DNA from: Lachnospiraceae bacterium
GTDB lineage: Bacteria; Bacillota; Clostridia; Lachnospirales; Lachnospiraceae
Length of the DNA: 64,000 nt
Assembly (NCBI GenBank): GCA_022510685.1
Contig: JAFLTA010000001.1
Span: 50,761-114,760 of the forward strand
Reading direction: 5' to 3'
In this document: positions 7,582 through 16,104 of the stretch, in pieces
How the letters are laid out: each line of letters begins with the position of its first letter
Position numbering within the stretch: position 1 is the stretch's first letter
Program-made: the position numbers and the translations under genes
Notes under the pieces: generated by a model
Seen by the model: only the letters and a program-made list of their open reading frames with translations
Told to the model about the DNA's origin: nothing
The model's database searches: none

Positions 7582-9042
7582 TTATGCCCAATAAGGAATA
7601 TACCTTCTCAGTTTCGGAGCTGCATTTTCGTCTGATAACTTTATATATCCTGCTTCCATAGTATCTTTGATAATTCTGGAAACTATCGCTTTATTCTTTT
7701 CTTCTATCCCAAAACGTTCTCTCAACACTGCATTCGCCACTTCAATTTCATTGATATAGCAATAACATGTATAGAGATAGCACGTCCTAATTTTATCTTC
7801 CCTGCCCCAAGCATTAAGCGACTTGTACCAATACAGCTTCGTTCTTGCAAAATCTTCGCCTGTCTCAACCTTTGGAGCCGGTATGCGAAGTTCGCTCATT
7901 CCCTCCTCCATACGGTCAAATCCGCTACCACGTTCTTCACAAATTCTGACTATTCTTAAAAAAGAAGCCATGTTTTCATTTCTGGAATGCGGTGCAGTAT
8001 CAATAATGCGATTTACTTCAACAAGCAGATTTCCCGGATTTGACGATTCCACTCTCGTATCAAAAACCTCCATCATTGGTCCGCTCCCATGAGCTGTCAG
8101 GTCTTGGTGAATAATCACATTTCCGAGCATCTCCCTAACCGCTTTACGCGGAAACATGATGTGCTCCTGTCTGCGCCCACCATCAATTTCTTCCTCCTGT
8201 GGAATTAATGTCATAATATAATCTGTAATGTCATCAAACTGAATCGCATATCCTTTGTTAAAAACCTGTTCCCGGATTGCATTTGTCCGACCGTTACCTT
8301 TATATTTGATTACCCTGATTGCTTTCCTTTTCAAATGTGTAAAGGCATTCAAATCCTTTGCCAATAACAACGCTCCCATATTTGTAATAGCATAATTCCC
8401 ATTATCCATTTCCGTGACAAACTGCTCATCCATCATATTATGGATAATGGCGTCACGATTGCTTGGCAGTGGCAAGTTCATTAAAGTGTAATAAGATGCA
8501 CAATCCAAAAGCTCCGTTACCTTAGCAGCATCCACATTTTCTTTTGCATATCGCAATTCAAAAGGCTTCTGTTCAAAGGATAGCCATAATTTTCGTTCCT
8601 TTTCCGGAAAATCTTTTAACTTTTTCTTGTAGGAGCCAACGCGTACATATTCTGTTCCCTTAAAGCTGGTAGGACTATTGACTGCTGCCGGAATTTCCAT
8701 AATAACAACTTTTCCATTATCTGTTTCAAGCTCAATGAATTTAAAATCTACTCTTGGCTTCAACCCACCAGCCAGCCAATTTTCGATTTCCTCGTTTCCT
8801 TTTTTAGCTTTCTTAGGCTCAAAAGCTGTTCCTTCTATCTCATGTGTCTTGTCATTAATTCCCCACAAGAGATAAGCCTTCTCCTTATCACAAATAGCAG
8901 CAGAATTACTTAATGCAGAAATATACTCTCCAATCAATTCCGGCTCGTAATTGTTCACTTTGTATTCCAGCCATTCGTTTTCTCCTGATAATAGCTGTAA
9001 ACGCTCAATCAAGCTCCTATAATATTCCTGTTCTGCTTGCAT
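7582..9042 (-). CDS. AlbA_2 (Schlafen-type) domain plus histidine-kinase-like ATPase domain protein
   Basis: The protein has 486 residues. An AlbA_2/Schlafen AlbA-like domain covers about residues 20-150 (ENEWLEYK at 22-28, then YLLWGIND and the strand-loop TEYVRVGSYKK). A GHKL-type ATPase module covers about 295-400: the N-box AVREMLGNVIIHQD at 301-314 and the glycine motif ERGSGFDRM at 370-378. A winged-helix-like region ends the protein. Proteins of this plan are often annotated as ATP-binding transcriptional regulators or 'RecG-like', although no helicase motifs are present. It stands alone with its own promoter and is bordered downstream by a duplicated 24-bp sequence, which hints at an accessory insertion. 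The start has an AAGGGGAG site. The specific role is unknown. Confidence 0.88.
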   Translation of the reverse strand: MQAEQEYYRSLIERLQLLSGENEWLEYKVNNYEPELIGEYISALSNSAAICDKEKAYLLWGINDKTHEIEGTAFEPKKAKKGNEEIENWLAGGLKPRVDFKFIELETDNGKVVIMEIPAAVNSPTSFKGTEYVRVGSYKKKLKDFPEKERKLWLSFEQKPFELRYAKENVDAAKVTELLDCASYYTLMNLPLPSNRDAIIHNMMDEQFVTEMDNGNYAITNMGALLLAKDLNAFTHLKRKAIRVIKYKGNGRTNAIREQVFNKGYAIQFDDITDYIMTLIPQEEEIDGGRRQEHIMFPRKAVREMLGNVIIHQDLTAHGSGPMMEVFDTRVESSNPGNLLVEVNRIIDTAPHSRNENMASFLRIVRICEERGSGFDRMEEGMSELRIPAPKVETGEDFARTKLYWYKSLNAWGREDKIRTCYLYTCYCYINEIEVANAVLRERFGIEEKNKAIVSRIIKDTMEAGYIKLSDENAAPKLRRYIPYWA

Positions 9043-9195
9043 AGGGCTCCCCTTTCAAAATTCTTGATTCAATATTTCTTCAAAGCTCTTTTCTGTTTCA
9101 TTTTAATCCCTTTAATACAGGTTCGTAAACCCTCATTTTGTGCTTAAAAGATTCTTTTTCGCCTTCAAAATAATTTACAACCCCTATCTGCGTAT

Positions 9196-9224
9196 ATTAT
9201 ACACAATTACAAGAGACTATACAA
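9196..9224 (-). promoter_or_regulatory. Sigma-A-type promoter for the AlbA_2/ATPase gene
   Basis: TTGTAT (9219-9224) and TATAAT (9196-9201) on the minus strand have a 17-bp spacer, giving a leader of about 145 nt before the start at 9042. The remaining 9043-9396 gap holds only this promoter and the terminator at 9297-9338. Confidence 0.6.
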
Positions 9225-9296
9225 TTACGAAGTCCTAAATCCTATCCTTTGATTGTAGTATTTTTTATATGCTCTTTTCTATTTTTTTAATCAAAA

Positions 9297-9338
9297 AGAG
9301 GAACCACCACTTCACCAACCGCAAAGCATAGTTCCTCT
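9297..9338 (-). terminator. Rho-independent terminator after the NfnB-like gene
   Basis: AGAGGAAC (9297-9304) and GTTCCTCT (9331-9338) pair perfectly around a 26-nt loop. Read on the minus strand the hairpin is followed at once by TTTTGATT and further A/T-rich sequence. It ends the unit whose last gene stops at 9397. Confidence 0.7.
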
Positions 9339-9396
9339 CCATAGGATAACAACTTCTCGTTAATCCTTATTTCATCTCACATCGTTATACCTATCA

Positions 9397-10785
9397 TTAT
9401 TTACTTAAAAACTCATGAATTCCCTTGGCTGCCGCCTTACCGGCACCCATTGCCAAGATAACCGTAGCAGCTCCTGTCACCGCATCACCACCGGCATACA
9501 CTTTCGCTTTGGAAGTCTGCCCGTTCTCCTCCTCCGCAACGATACACTTACGGCGGTTAATCTCCAAACCTTTTGTCGTTGAGGAAATCAACGGATTCGG
9601 ACTGGTTCCCAGAGACATGATGACTGTATCTACGTCCAGAGTAAACTCAGAACCCGGTATCTCCACCGGACTACGACGTCCGGACTCATCCGGCTCACCC
9701 AGTTCCATACGGATGCACTCCATCCCCGTCACATTTCCCTCATCATCAGTAAAAATCTGTGTCGGATTGGTGAGCAGGTCAAAGATAATGCCCTCCTCTT
9801 TTGCATGGTGTACTTCCTCCACACGTGCCGGAAGCTCCTCCTCACTACGACGGTATACGATATGCACCTCTGCTCCAAGACGAAGTGCCGTTCTCGCTGC
9901 ATCCATTGCCACATTACCACCACCGACAACAGCCACTTTTTTACCGGCGATGATAGGGGTATCGTAAGCCTCATCAAACGCCTGCATCAGATTGCTTCTG
10001 GTCAGGTACTCGTTGGCGGAAAATACTCCGTTGGCATTTTCTCCCGGGATTCCCATAAATCTCGGAAGTCCTGCACCGGAACCGATGAACACTGCATCGA
10101 ATCCCTCCTCGTTTAACAGTTCGTCTATGGTAGTCGCCTTACCAATGACTACGTTTGTTTCAATCTTAACACCCAAGGACTGTACATTTTCAATTTCCTT
10201 GTCCACAACTTTGGACTTTGGCAGACGGAATTCAGGAATTCCGTAGGATAACACACCACCTGCCTTATGCAGTGCCTCAAAAATAGTCACATCATAGCCA
10301 AGCTTAGCTAAGTCTCCTGCGCAGGTAAGACCTGCCGGACCGGAACCGATGACCGCAACTTTTTTACCGTTTTTCGTCTCTGCCGGAACCGGCTTAATGC
10401 CTTCTTCTCTGGCTGTATCAGCCACATAACGCTCCAGCTTGCCGATAGATACCGCATCTCCCTTAATACCGCGGATACATTTCGCCTCACACTGGCTCTC
10501 CTGCGGACATACACGACCACAAACAGCAGGAAGTGCAGAATATTCTCCAATCACATGATAGGCGTCTTCTACGCTGCCATCCACCAGCTTCCCGATAAAT
10601 CCCGGAATGTCAATACTTACAGGACAACCCTGTACACATTGCGGATTTTTACACTGCAGACAGCGGGTTGCCTCCGCAGTAGCTTCTTCTCTATTGTAGC
10701 CGAGACATACTTCCTCAAAATTCCCGGCACGTACTTTTGCGTCCTGCTCACGCACAGGAACTCTTTTCATTACATCTACTTCCAT
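9397..10785 (-). CDS. gltA: NfnB/GltA-type NADPH-binding iron-sulfur flavoprotein
   Basis: The protein has 462 residues. An N-terminal [4Fe-4S] region carries CLQCKNPQCVQGC and CGRVCPQESQC; an FAD-binding motif (VIGSGPAGL) and an NAD(P)-binding motif (VVGGGNVAMDAAR) follow, with the C-terminal FAD signature YAGGDAVTGAATV. This is the small-subunit glutamate synthase fold. In anaerobes, paired with the FAD/NAD-binding protein encoded just upstream, it usually forms NfnAB, an electron-bifurcating NADH-dependent ferredoxin:NADP oxidoreductase, rather than a glutamate synthase; no large glutamate synthase subunit is in the window. I chose the start at 10785 (MEVDVMKRV), 6 nt after GAGG, over a longer in-frame start at 10818 without a site. 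A terminator follows at 9297-9338. Confidence 0.9.
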   Translation of the reverse strand: MEVDVMKRVPVREQDAKVRAGNFEEVCLGYNREEATAEATRCLQCKNPQCVQGCPVSIDIPGFIGKLVDGSVEDAYHVIGEYSALPAVCGRVCPQESQCEAKCIRGIKGDAVSIGKLERYVADTAREEGIKPVPAETKNGKKVAVIGSGPAGLTCAGDLAKLGYDVTIFEALHKAGGVLSYGIPEFRLPKSKVVDKEIENVQSLGVKIETNVVIGKATTIDELLNEEGFDAVFIGSGAGLPRFMGIPGENANGVFSANEYLTRSNLMQAFDEAYDTPIIAGKKVAVVGGGNVAMDAARTALRLGAEVHIVYRRSEEELPARVEEVHHAKEEGIIFDLLTNPTQIFTDDEGNVTGMECIRMELGEPDESGRRSPVEIPGSEFTLDVDTVIMSLGTSPNPLISSTTKGLEINRRKCIVAEEENGQTSKAKVYAGGDAVTGAATVILAMGAGKAAAKGIHEFLSK

Positions 10786-10827
10786 GTTTATCCTCATTTC
10801 TGCGCTGCATTTTCCCAATGTCTTATA

Positions 10828-10898
10828 TGTGTCTGACAGCGCACAGACACAATCCTATGTTGTACCATATTTACTGTGTATACTTTTCACAAGATGAA
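10828..10898. repeat. Hairpin plus copy 1 of a shared intergenic element
   Basis: TGTGTCTG (10828-10835) pairs with CAGACACA (10844-10851). Next to it CATATTTACTGTGTAT (10866-10881) and TCACAAGAT (10887-10895) match, with one difference, segments of the larger element at 11904-11979; the middle hairpins of that copy are absent here. It lies upstream of the NfnB-like gene. Confidence 0.6.
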
Positions 10899-10940
10899 TA
10901 CAAATTTCTGCCTTCATTATATAATCATAAGTTTATAATA

Positions 10941-11816
10941 TTAACAATTACCACATCCGCCGTGGTGGGTATCACCCTCCTGCAGCTTTAACATGGCTTT
11001 GCCTTCTTCTGTCTTATACATACGCTGACGCATCATGGCCTGGTCAAAATCAACCAGATGACCATCAAACTCCGGACCGTCTACACAGGCAAACTTAATC
11101 TCGTCACCCACCTGCAGACGACAGGCACCACACATTCCCGTACCGTCAACCATGATTGGATTCATGCTGACGATAGTAGGTATATTTAACTCCTTTGTCA
11201 GTTTTGCAACAAACTTCATCATAATCATAGGACCAATAGCAACAACACGGGTATACTCTTTTCCCTGACTGATCAAATCGTTAATCTTATCACAGCCGTT
11301 TCCCTTAAACTCATAAGAGCCATCGTCTGTAGCAATATACAGATTTGCTGCCACTTTCCGCATCTCATCTTCCAGTATAATAATGTCCTTTGTACGGGCA
11401 CCGATGATAACATCTACATCCACACCATGTTCTTTCATCCATTTTACCTGTGGATATACCGGTGCAGTTCCCACACCACCGCACACAAAAAGAATTTTTT
11501 CTTTTTTCAATTCCTCTAAGGGCATCTCTATCAGCTCCGATGCACAGCCAAGAGGACCGACAAAATCCATGAAAGAGTCACCCTCCTCATATTTTGCCAT
11601 CACCTCTGTAGATGCACCCACTGTCTGAAATACAATGGTTACCGTTCCCTTCTCGCGGTCATAATCACAGACGGTAAGAGGAATGCGTTCTCCTTTCTCA
11701 TCAGTCTTTACAATGACAAACTGTCCCGGTTCACTGGACTTTGCCACTCTCGGTGCCTCAATATCCATCAGCCAGATATTGTTGGCAAGGTATTTTTTCT
11801 TAAGAATCTTATACAT
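10941..11816 (-). CDS. NfnA-like FAD/NAD- and [2Fe-2S]-binding protein
   Basis: The 291-residue protein resembles the dihydroorotate dehydrogenase electron-transfer subunit (PyrK) and NfnA. It has an FAD domain with IPLTVCDYDREKGTV, an NAD-binding part with FVCGGVGTAPVYPQ, and a C-terminal [2Fe-2S] cluster motif GMCGACRLQVGDE...CVDG. An extra tail ending GGCGNC adds two cysteines. With the downstream gene it forms the expected NfnAB pair, which couples NADH, NADPH and ferredoxin in anaerobic metabolism. Identification as NfnA rather than a sulfide dehydrogenase subunit rests on gene pairing. The start at 11816 follows GGAGGCACAGT. There is a 155-bp gap to its partner, with a repeated element in it, so the two may have separate promoters. 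Confidence 0.88.
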   Translation of the reverse strand: MYKILKKKYLANNIWLMDIEAPRVAKSSEPGQFVIVKTDEKGERIPLTVCDYDREKGTVTIVFQTVGASTEVMAKYEEGDSFMDFVGPLGCASELIEMPLEELKKEKILFVCGGVGTAPVYPQVKWMKEHGVDVDVIIGARTKDIIILEDEMRKVAANLYIATDDGSYEFKGNGCDKINDLISQGKEYTRVVAIGPMIMMKFVAKLTKELNIPTIVSMNPIMVDGTGMCGACRLQVGDEIKFACVDGPEFDGHLVDFDQAMMRQRMYKTEEGKAMLKLQEGDTHHGGCGNC

Positions 11817-11903
11817 ACTGTGCCTCCATTACTTTTTATTACAGTAACCGGATTATATTATCGGGCTTTTGCCCTATTCTAACCCGGAATTACTTCGTTA
11901 TTT

Positions 11904-11979
11904 CATATTTACTGTGCATGATTTTTGCACATATCTGAGAACGCAGTTCTCACAAGATAAACGCACAATGTGCGTTTAT
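11904..11979. repeat. Copy 2 of a shared intergenic element: three consecutive hairpins
   Basis: Three perfect hairpins stand in a row: TGTGCA (11913-11918) with TGCACA (11926-11931); GAGAAC (11937-11942) with GTTCTC (11946-11951); and ATAAACGCAC (11957-11966) with GTGCGTTTAT (11970-11979). The flanks (CATATTTACTGTGCAT, TCACAAGAT) recur at 10866-10895. The last hairpin touches the stop of the CYTH gene and may act as its terminator, though only a short T-rich stretch follows. Upstream of the NfnA-like gene a GGGC-TTTT-GCCC mini-hairpin is also present (11863-11874). Confidence 0.7.
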
Positions 11980-12470
11980 TATTTTTCAAATACAGTCAAG
12001 TCCTCCTGCCCAGACAGGAAACTGTTTGTATATCGGTAATCTGCACTGACATTATCCCCAAACCATTCCGGTGGTACAAACTCCTCTGCATCCTGTTCAT
12101 CCGAAAACTCTACTTCCACAAAAGTAAGACCCTCCAGTTTGCCATGAAATACATCCAATTCTGCCACATGTCCATCCTGAAGCGGCAATACATACCGGGT
12201 CTTTGCAATAAAATTATCGTCTACTTTTTGTCGCAAATGCAAATAGCCTTCTTTCGTCAGCGGCATTTCCATCTCCTGACATACTCTTGTATCATCCGGA
12301 GTACCTTCCTCTAATCCTATATGCGACTTGTACGTCAAAATATACCTGTCGTTACTTTTTCGTATGCGAACTACAGGAGCAGTACACAAATAACCCTGCT
12401 CTATTTCCTTTTTTTCGGCTCCGGAAACATCGGGAAATTCGTTAATACGATATTTTCTTTCTACTTCCAT
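11979..12470 (-). CDS. CYTH domain protein (inorganic triphosphatase / adenylate cyclase class IV fold)
   Basis: The protein has 163 residues. The defining CYTH signature ExExK is at the very N-terminus (M-EVERK, residues 2-6), followed by alternating charged strands with VRIRKSNDRYILTYKS and, later, AELDVFHGKLEGLTFVEVEF, in which the metal-binding acidic residues sit. Members hydrolyse tripolyphosphate or other triphosphates; a few are adenylate cyclases. The substrate here cannot be told. It starts 6 bp after the stop of a 62-residue membrane protein gene, so these form a pair downstream of hisIE. The RBS is modest (AAGGA further upstream), consistent with coupled translation. The stop codon lies inside the hairpin at 11957-11979. 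Confidence 0.88.
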   Translation of the reverse strand: MEVERKYRINEFPDVSGAEKKEIEQGYLCTAPVVRIRKSNDRYILTYKSHIGLEEGTPDDTRVCQEMEMPLTKEGYLHLRQKVDDNFIAKTRYVLPLQDGHVAELDVFHGKLEGLTFVEVEFSDEQDAEEFVPPEWFGDNVSADYRYTNSFLSGQEDLTVFEK

Positions 12471-12476
12471 AGGGCT

Positions 12477-12665
12477 TTACGCTTCCTTTTCCACAGATAC
12501 CGTTTCTGTTTCTGCTGAGGCATTTTTGCTCTTGCGCCACTTAATTCCTAACATCACTGCAACGATAGCTAACGCCAAACTCACAACAAATTTTACGAGG
12601 TACCATACGAAGGTTCCTCCAAATGATAAATCCACTAAACTTTTTGCCAATAATGCTCCTAACAT
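12477..12665 (-). CDS. Small (62-residue) single- or double-span membrane protein
   Basis: A 62-residue frame begins at 12665 behind a strong GGGAGG site (4-5 nt spacing). It has hydrophobic stretches at residues 1-12 and about 19-41 (YLVKFVVSLALAIVAVMLGIKW), then a short charged tail (KSKNASAETETVSVEKEA). I recognise no family. It lies 84 bp after hisIE and 6 bp before the CYTH gene, which argues that it is a real cistron. The layout, a hydrophobic segment followed by an acidic Ser/Thr/Glu-rich tail, resembles the 47-residue peptide encoded at 4505-4648, but the sequences do not look homologous. The function is unknown. Confidence 0.75.
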   Translation of the reverse strand: MLGALLAKSLVDLSFGGTFVWYLVKFVVSLALAIVAVMLGIKWRKSKNASAETETVSVEKEA

Positions 12666-12749
12666 AGTTTCCTCCCTTTCTTTGCCGCTTCATGCAGCAT
12701 AATACATTTACGGGCAGTTCCACTGTAGTCCGTGTTTCTGCCCTGCCTT

Positions 12750-14012
12750 TTATCTTCGATTTACCAATTCTTTGGTAATATCATTCCAATCCAAATCACA
12801 CTCTGCCATCAGAACCATCATATGATAAAGGAAATCTGCGATTTCATACTTAAGCTCCTCAGCATCCGGATTCTTTGCGGCAATTACTATCTCTGTGGCT
12901 TCCTCACCGCACTTCTTTAAGATTTTATCCAAACCTTTATCAAACAGATAGTTGGTATAGGAGCCCTCTTTGGGATGCGCTTTCCGCTCCATTATCACAT
13001 CATAATCTTCCATGAGAATCTGCAGCGGATTGGCTTCCAGATAGTCCTTCTTTGCCAACGCTTTGAAAAAACAACTGCGGTTGCCGGTATGACATGCCGC
13101 CCCTATCTGATGCACTTTTGCAAGGATGGTATCGTTATCACAATCTAACGCCATCGATTTCACATACTGAAAATGTCCGGAAGTCTCCCCCTTCACCCAA
13201 AGTTCCTGACGACTGCGGCTGAAATAGGTCATACGTCCCGTTTTTAATGTATTTGCATAGGATTCCTCATTCATATAGCCTAACATCAGCACTTCCCCTG
13301 TGCGGTAGTCCTGAACGATAGCCGGTATGAGTCCGTCATCATTTAACTTAAAGTCCGAAAAATCTATCAGGCTATCAAATACAGCCACATCAATTCCCTG
13401 TTGTTTCAATGAACGTTTTGCCTTGTAAATGTCCTTCTCCTCAAAATAATTGGTGGACACTCCATACACATTCGTATAAGACAACAACTCTCCCAAATCA
13501 TTTCGAACCAGGCTATCACGCAGTATCACAGTCAACTTCATATTCTCTATGATATTTTTATAACTGTCTGTGGTATCGATATGCTTCAATACAACTGTGC
13601 CAAATCCTGTCTCCCCATAGGCATTTAGCGCGTTTTCATCCTGAAAATCCGCCTTCATATCCACTTCCACAGCGAGTTTACCGGAATCAAAGCGCTCCGT
13701 AATTTGCTTCAGTACAGAGCCCTCCGGTAAAAGCGCCTTGCGAATCACTAATGTCTTCGCTCCTGTATACAATGCTTTTTTGGCATCTTCAAAGGAGTTG
13801 ATATAAATACCTATACAAAAAGGAATATCTATCTGCTTTTCAATTTCTCTGACGGTAGACAAAAACTCATCCCTGGACTTTTCATCTCCGGTGTAATTAT
13901 ACAAAAACAACTCATCTGCACCTTCACAGGAGTACCGGTTCGCCAATTGGATTACCGTGGCAGGATATTCATTTTCCGCATTGATAAATGGTATAAGTTT
14001 TTTATCGCTCAT
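12750..14012 (-). CDS. hisIE: HisIE with an extra N-terminal HisF-like pseudo-domain
   Basis: The protein has 420 residues, twice the usual HisIE length of about 200-220. Residues about 221-320 are phosphoribosyl-AMP cyclohydrolase (His[36 protein letters not shown] with zinc-type cysteines). About 325-420 are phosphoribosyl-ATP pyrophosphatase (His[21 protein letters not shown]). Together they perform steps 2 and 3 of histidine synthesis. Residues 5-215 read like a HisF/HisA beta-alpha barrel ([26 protein letters not shown]). However, the first catalytic aspartate position is Asn (N11) and the phosphate-binding GGG region is replaced by GIYI, so cyclase activity is unlikely. The start follows GGGGGAGG. 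hisB ends 18 bp upstream, so it belongs to the his operon. Confidence 0.93.
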   Translation of the reverse strand: MSDKKLIPFINAENEYPATVIQLANRYSCEGADELFLYNYTGDEKSRDEFLSTVREIEKQIDIPFCIGIYINSFEDAKKALYTGAKTLVIRKALLPEGSVLKQITERFDSGKLAVEVDMKADFQDENALNAYGETGFGTVVLKHIDTTDSYKNIIENMKLTVILRDSLVRNDLGELLSYTNVYGVSTNYFEEKDIYKAKRSLKQQGIDVAVFDSLIDFSDFKLNDDGLIPAIVQDYRTGEVLMLGYMNEESYANTLKTGRMTYFSRSRQELWVKGETSGHFQYVKSMALDCDNDTILAKVHQIGAACHTGNRSCFFKALAKKDYLEANPLQILMEDYDVIMERKAHPKEGSYTNYLFDKGLDKILKKCGEEATEIVIAAKNPDAEELKYEIADFLYHMMVLMAECDLDWNDITKELVNRR

Positions 14013-14030
14013 AATCCTCCCCCTTTCCTG

Positions 14031-14633
14031 CTACAGGCTTCCCTTGGTAGAAAGTACATCCACAATGCGCTCATCATAACGAGTCGCCCGGTCCAGTGCC
14101 TTTGCGAATGCTTTAAATGCTGCTTCTATAATATGATGATTATTTTCACCGTCTAACTGTTTTACATGGAGATTCATGGCAGAACTATAGCTGACTGCAT
14201 AAAAAAATTCGTGCACCATCTCCGTATCAAAGTCTCCCACAGAGGGAACCGTCAAATCCAAATGGTAACGCAAATACGGTCTTCCGGATAAATCCAAGGC
14301 ACAGAGTACCAACGTTTCATCCATAGGCAGAATGCATTCTCCAAACCGACAGATTCCTTTTTTGTCTCCCACTGCCTGACGGATTGCCTCACCCAGTACG
14401 ATTCCGGTATCCTCAATAGTATGGTGGCAGTCCACCTCCAAGTCTCCCTGAACAGAAACCTCCAAATCAAAAAGCCCATGTCTGGCAAAGCTGTTTAACA
14501 TATGGTCAAAAAAACCAATCCCCGTATGAACATCTGCTTTTCCGGTACCGTCCAGATTAAGGCGAATGGCAATATCTGTCTCTCCGGTTTTTCTCGTCAC
14601 ATTAGCCTGCCGGCTGGTCTTATTCTGCTCCAT
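14031..14633 (-). CDS. hisB: Imidazoleglycerol-phosphate dehydratase HisB
   Basis: This 200-residue monofunctional HisB dehydrates imidazole-glycerol phosphate in histidine synthesis. The metal-binding repeats are visible: HTGIGFFDHMLNSFARHG and DCHHTIEDTGI in the first half, and VKQLDGENNHHIIEAAFKAFAKAL in the second. The phosphatase domain found fused to HisB in enterobacteria is absent, as usual in Firmicutes. The start at 14633 follows AAAGAGG. The gene sits between hisD and hisIE on the same strand with 18 bp to hisIE and 122 bp to hisD; that 122-bp gap shows no clear promoter or terminator. Confidence 0.97.
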   Translation of the reverse strand: MEQNKTSRQANVTRKTGETDIAIRLNLDGTGKADVHTGIGFFDHMLNSFARHGLFDLEVSVQGDLEVDCHHTIEDTGIVLGEAIRQAVGDKKGICRFGECILPMDETLVLCALDLSGRPYLRYHLDLTVPSVGDFDTEMVHEFFYAVSYSSAMNLHVKQLDGENNHHIIEAAFKAFAKALDRATRYDERIVDVLSTKGSL

Positions 14634-14755
14634 AGGAAACCTCTTTCTCTGCTTTTCCTCTTATTTTAACTGATTTTAAATAAATATGCAAATGAGCATC
14701 TCTGTGTCGTTTATGCCTCGAAAGGGCTTGGCAACCATGCATCATTTTCATTTTA

Positions 14756-16048
14756 TTATTTTTCAAAGCGTACCGCGATGGAATTGGCGTGTGCTGTCAG
14801 TTTTTCCGCTGACGCAAAATCCTCAATATCCCCATGTATCTTTTCCAACGCATCCCTGGAATACGATATGATACTGGACTTCTTAATAAAATCATCCACG
14901 GACAGCGGAGAAAAGAATTTCGCAGTTCCGTTCGTAGGCAACACATGGTTTGGTCCTGCAAAATAATCTCCCAAAGGCTCACTGCTGTATTCACCCAAGA
15001 AGATAGCGCCTGCATTGCGAATTCTTGTCATAGTATCAAACGGATTTTTCGTCATGATTTCCAAGTGCTCAGAGGCAATTTCATTGGCAGTCTCTATCGC
15101 TTCCTCCATCGTCTCTGCCACCAGAATATAACCAAAGGCGTCCAGTGACTTCACAATGATATCTTTTCTGGAAAGCTCTTTCACAAAGCCATCCACTTCC
15201 TCAGATACTTTTTGAGCAAGCTCTGCGCTGGTGGTAATCAAAATTGCCGATGCCATTTCATCATGCTCTGCCTGGGACAATAAATCTGCTGCCACGTAAC
15301 GCGGATTTGCCGTCTCATCAGCCAGTACGAGAATCTCGCTGGGACCTGCAATGGAATCAATACTTACATGTCCGTAGACTGCTTTTTTTGCCAACGCCAC
15401 AAAAATATTTCCGGGACCCACGATTTTATCCACTTTTTTTATACTCTCTGTACCGTATGCCAATGCACCGATTGCCTGTGCTCCTCCTACTTTGTATACT
15501 TCATCTACTCCGGCTTCTCTGGCAGCTACCAGAGTGACCGGATATACCTTGCCGTCCTTTCCCGGCGGTGTAGTCATGATAATACGCTCCACTCCCGCCA
15601 CACGTGCCGGCACGATATTCATCAAAACCGATGAAGGATAAACTGCCTTCCCTCCGGGCACATATACACCCACACGCTCCAAAGCCGTTACCTTCTGTCC
15701 TAATAATGTTCCGTCCGGCTTACTGTCAAACCAACTGTAACAAATCTGCTTCTCGTGATACTCTTTGATATTTTTCAGGGATTTACGGATAATTTCTATC
15801 AGTTTATCATCCACCTGCTCATAAGCTTCTGCAATTTCTTCTTCTGTTACACGAATACTTTCCGGCGTTATCGTCACTTTATCAAACTTTTCCGTGTAAT
15901 TAAACAAAGCCTTGTCGCCCTTTGTCTTTACATCATCCAAAATCTCCTGCACAGTATCCTCATACTCACCGTACTGATTCGGACTTCTGTGCAACAGATT
16001 TTCCAATATATTTTCCCGCTCTTTCTGCGTCAGATTTACAATTCTCAT
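14756..16048 (-). CDS. hisD: Histidinol dehydrogenase HisD
   Basis: The 430-residue enzyme carries out the last two oxidations of histidine synthesis, L-histidinol to L-histidine, with NAD and zinc. Family motifs are present: YVPGGKAVYPSSVLM, KVGGAQAIGALAYGTESIKKVDKIVGPGN, LSQAEHDEMASAI and GPNHVLPTNGTAKF. The start at 16048 (MRIVNLTQKE) was chosen because GGGAGGAGACTG precedes it and this gives the normal family length; a longer in-frame start at 16108 would overlap the hisG stop region. The gene follows hisG by 56 bp. Nothing unusual is seen in the sequence. Confidence 0.97.
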   Translation of the reverse strand: MRIVNLTQKERENILENLLHRSPNQYGEYEDTVQEILDDVKTKGDKALFNYTEKFDKVTITPESIRVTEEEIAEAYEQVDDKLIEIIRKSLKNIKEYHEKQICYSWFDSKPDGTLLGQKVTALERVGVYVPGGKAVYPSSVLMNIVPARVAGVERIIMTTPPGKDGKVYPVTLVAAREAGVDEVYKVGGAQAIGALAYGTESIKKVDKIVGPGNIFVALAKKAVYGHVSIDSIAGPSEILVLADETANPRYVAADLLSQAEHDEMASAILITTSAELAQKVSEEVDGFVKELSRKDIIVKSLDAFGYILVAETMEEAIETANEIASEHLEIMTKNPFDTMTRIRNAGAIFLGEYSSEPLGDYFAGPNHVLPTNGTAKFFSPLSVDDFIKKSSIISYSRDALEKIHGDIEDFASAEKLTAHANSIAVRFEK

Positions 16049-16104
16049 CAGTCTCCTCCCTTCCGTCATTACATCCTCACTGCTTCTGTTAATGACAGCC
16101 GGCA

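Noticed and set aside
9397-11816. A true glutamate synthase, from the gltA-like gene.
   Set aside because: The large glutamine-dependent subunit is absent and the partner gene is the NfnA-type protein, so ferredoxin:NADP oxidoreductase is more likely.
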